DNA of 6,698 bases from a bacterium (GTDB taxonomy: Bacteria; Zhuqueibacterota; Zhuqueibacteria; Thermofontimicrobiales; Thermofontimicrobiaceae), in assembly GCA_011046315.1 (NCBI GenBank), contig DSAU01000097.1, positions 1 through 6,698 on the forward strand. Reading direction: 5' to 3'. Every line of letters begins with the position of its first letter. The first letter of the stretch is position 1. Positions 6,602-6,698 of this stretch are shown one piece after another. The notes below the pieces were generated by a model that was not told the origin of the DNA, did no database searches, and worked only from the letters and a program-made list of their open reading frames with translations. A program made the position numbers and the translations under genes.

Positions 6602-6698
6602 TTTTTTAAAAACAACGAATTCTGTCTGTCTTTCGATTGCATATTGATCAAACTATAAAAAAATGAAGATTACATAAACCGATCCCATCTGAATAAAC

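Larger units (their letters stand above)
6307..6698. other. Intergenic region upstream of pgpA without a confident gene
   Basis: About 390 nt of AT-rich sequence. It contains the two candidate promoters, the palindrome, the plus-strand terminator-like hairpin and the doubtful 40-residue frame listed separately. CCATCCA occurs twice on the plus strand, near 6334 and 6384, about 50 nt apart. I find no tRNA, rRNA, riboswitch or insertion-sequence ends, and no protein that I recognise at the right edge. Confidence 0.6.

Overview
The window is a compact, co-directional stretch of bacterial housekeeping genes, all on the minus strand. In transcription order (high to low coordinates) they are pgpA, cinA, thpR, recA, recX and a 3'-truncated alaS. 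All six are identified from family motifs read in the translations. The base composition is moderate to slightly AT-rich. The membrane PgpA suggests a bacterium that makes phosphatidylglycerol by the PgsA/PgpA route. The order pgpA-cinA-thpR-recA-recX-alaS, and AlaRS and RecX sequences that look neither typically proteobacterial nor firmicute, fit an uncultured lineage near the FCB / KSB1 / Calditrichota-type phyla. This placement is an inference from general familiarity, not a database result.

Layout. Positions 1-1991 hold alaS, whose final ~200 codons lie beyond the left edge. The 78-nt gap 1992-2069 separates it from recX (2070-2717). recX follows recA (2740-3792) by 22 nt, and recA follows thpR (3827-4393) by 34 nt. 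The AT-rich gap 4394-4571 contains the best sigma70-type promoter in the window (TTGATT, 17 nt, TATATT), placed to drive thpR-recA-recX and possibly alaS. cinA (4572-5777) and pgpA (5827-6306) form an upstream pair 49 nt apart. Positions 6307-6698 have no confident gene. They hold two candidate minus-strand promoters, a perfect 14-bp palindrome, a hairpin plus T-tract that reads as a plus-strand terminator, and a doubtful small hydrophobic open frame.

Function. RecA (recombinase) and RecX (its modulator) form a functional pair. CinA's usual role is pyridine-nucleotide repair and salvage, and it is often linked to recA. ThpR is a 2H-family RNA ligase/cyclic phosphodiesterase. AlaRS charges tRNA-Ala. 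PgpA makes phosphatidylglycerol. The main oddity is CinA: its N-terminal MoCF-like domain looks intact, but its C-terminal PncC/amidase domain has lost the hallmark catalytic motifs. I see no novel multi-gene system, mobile element, CRISPR array, tRNA or rRNA.
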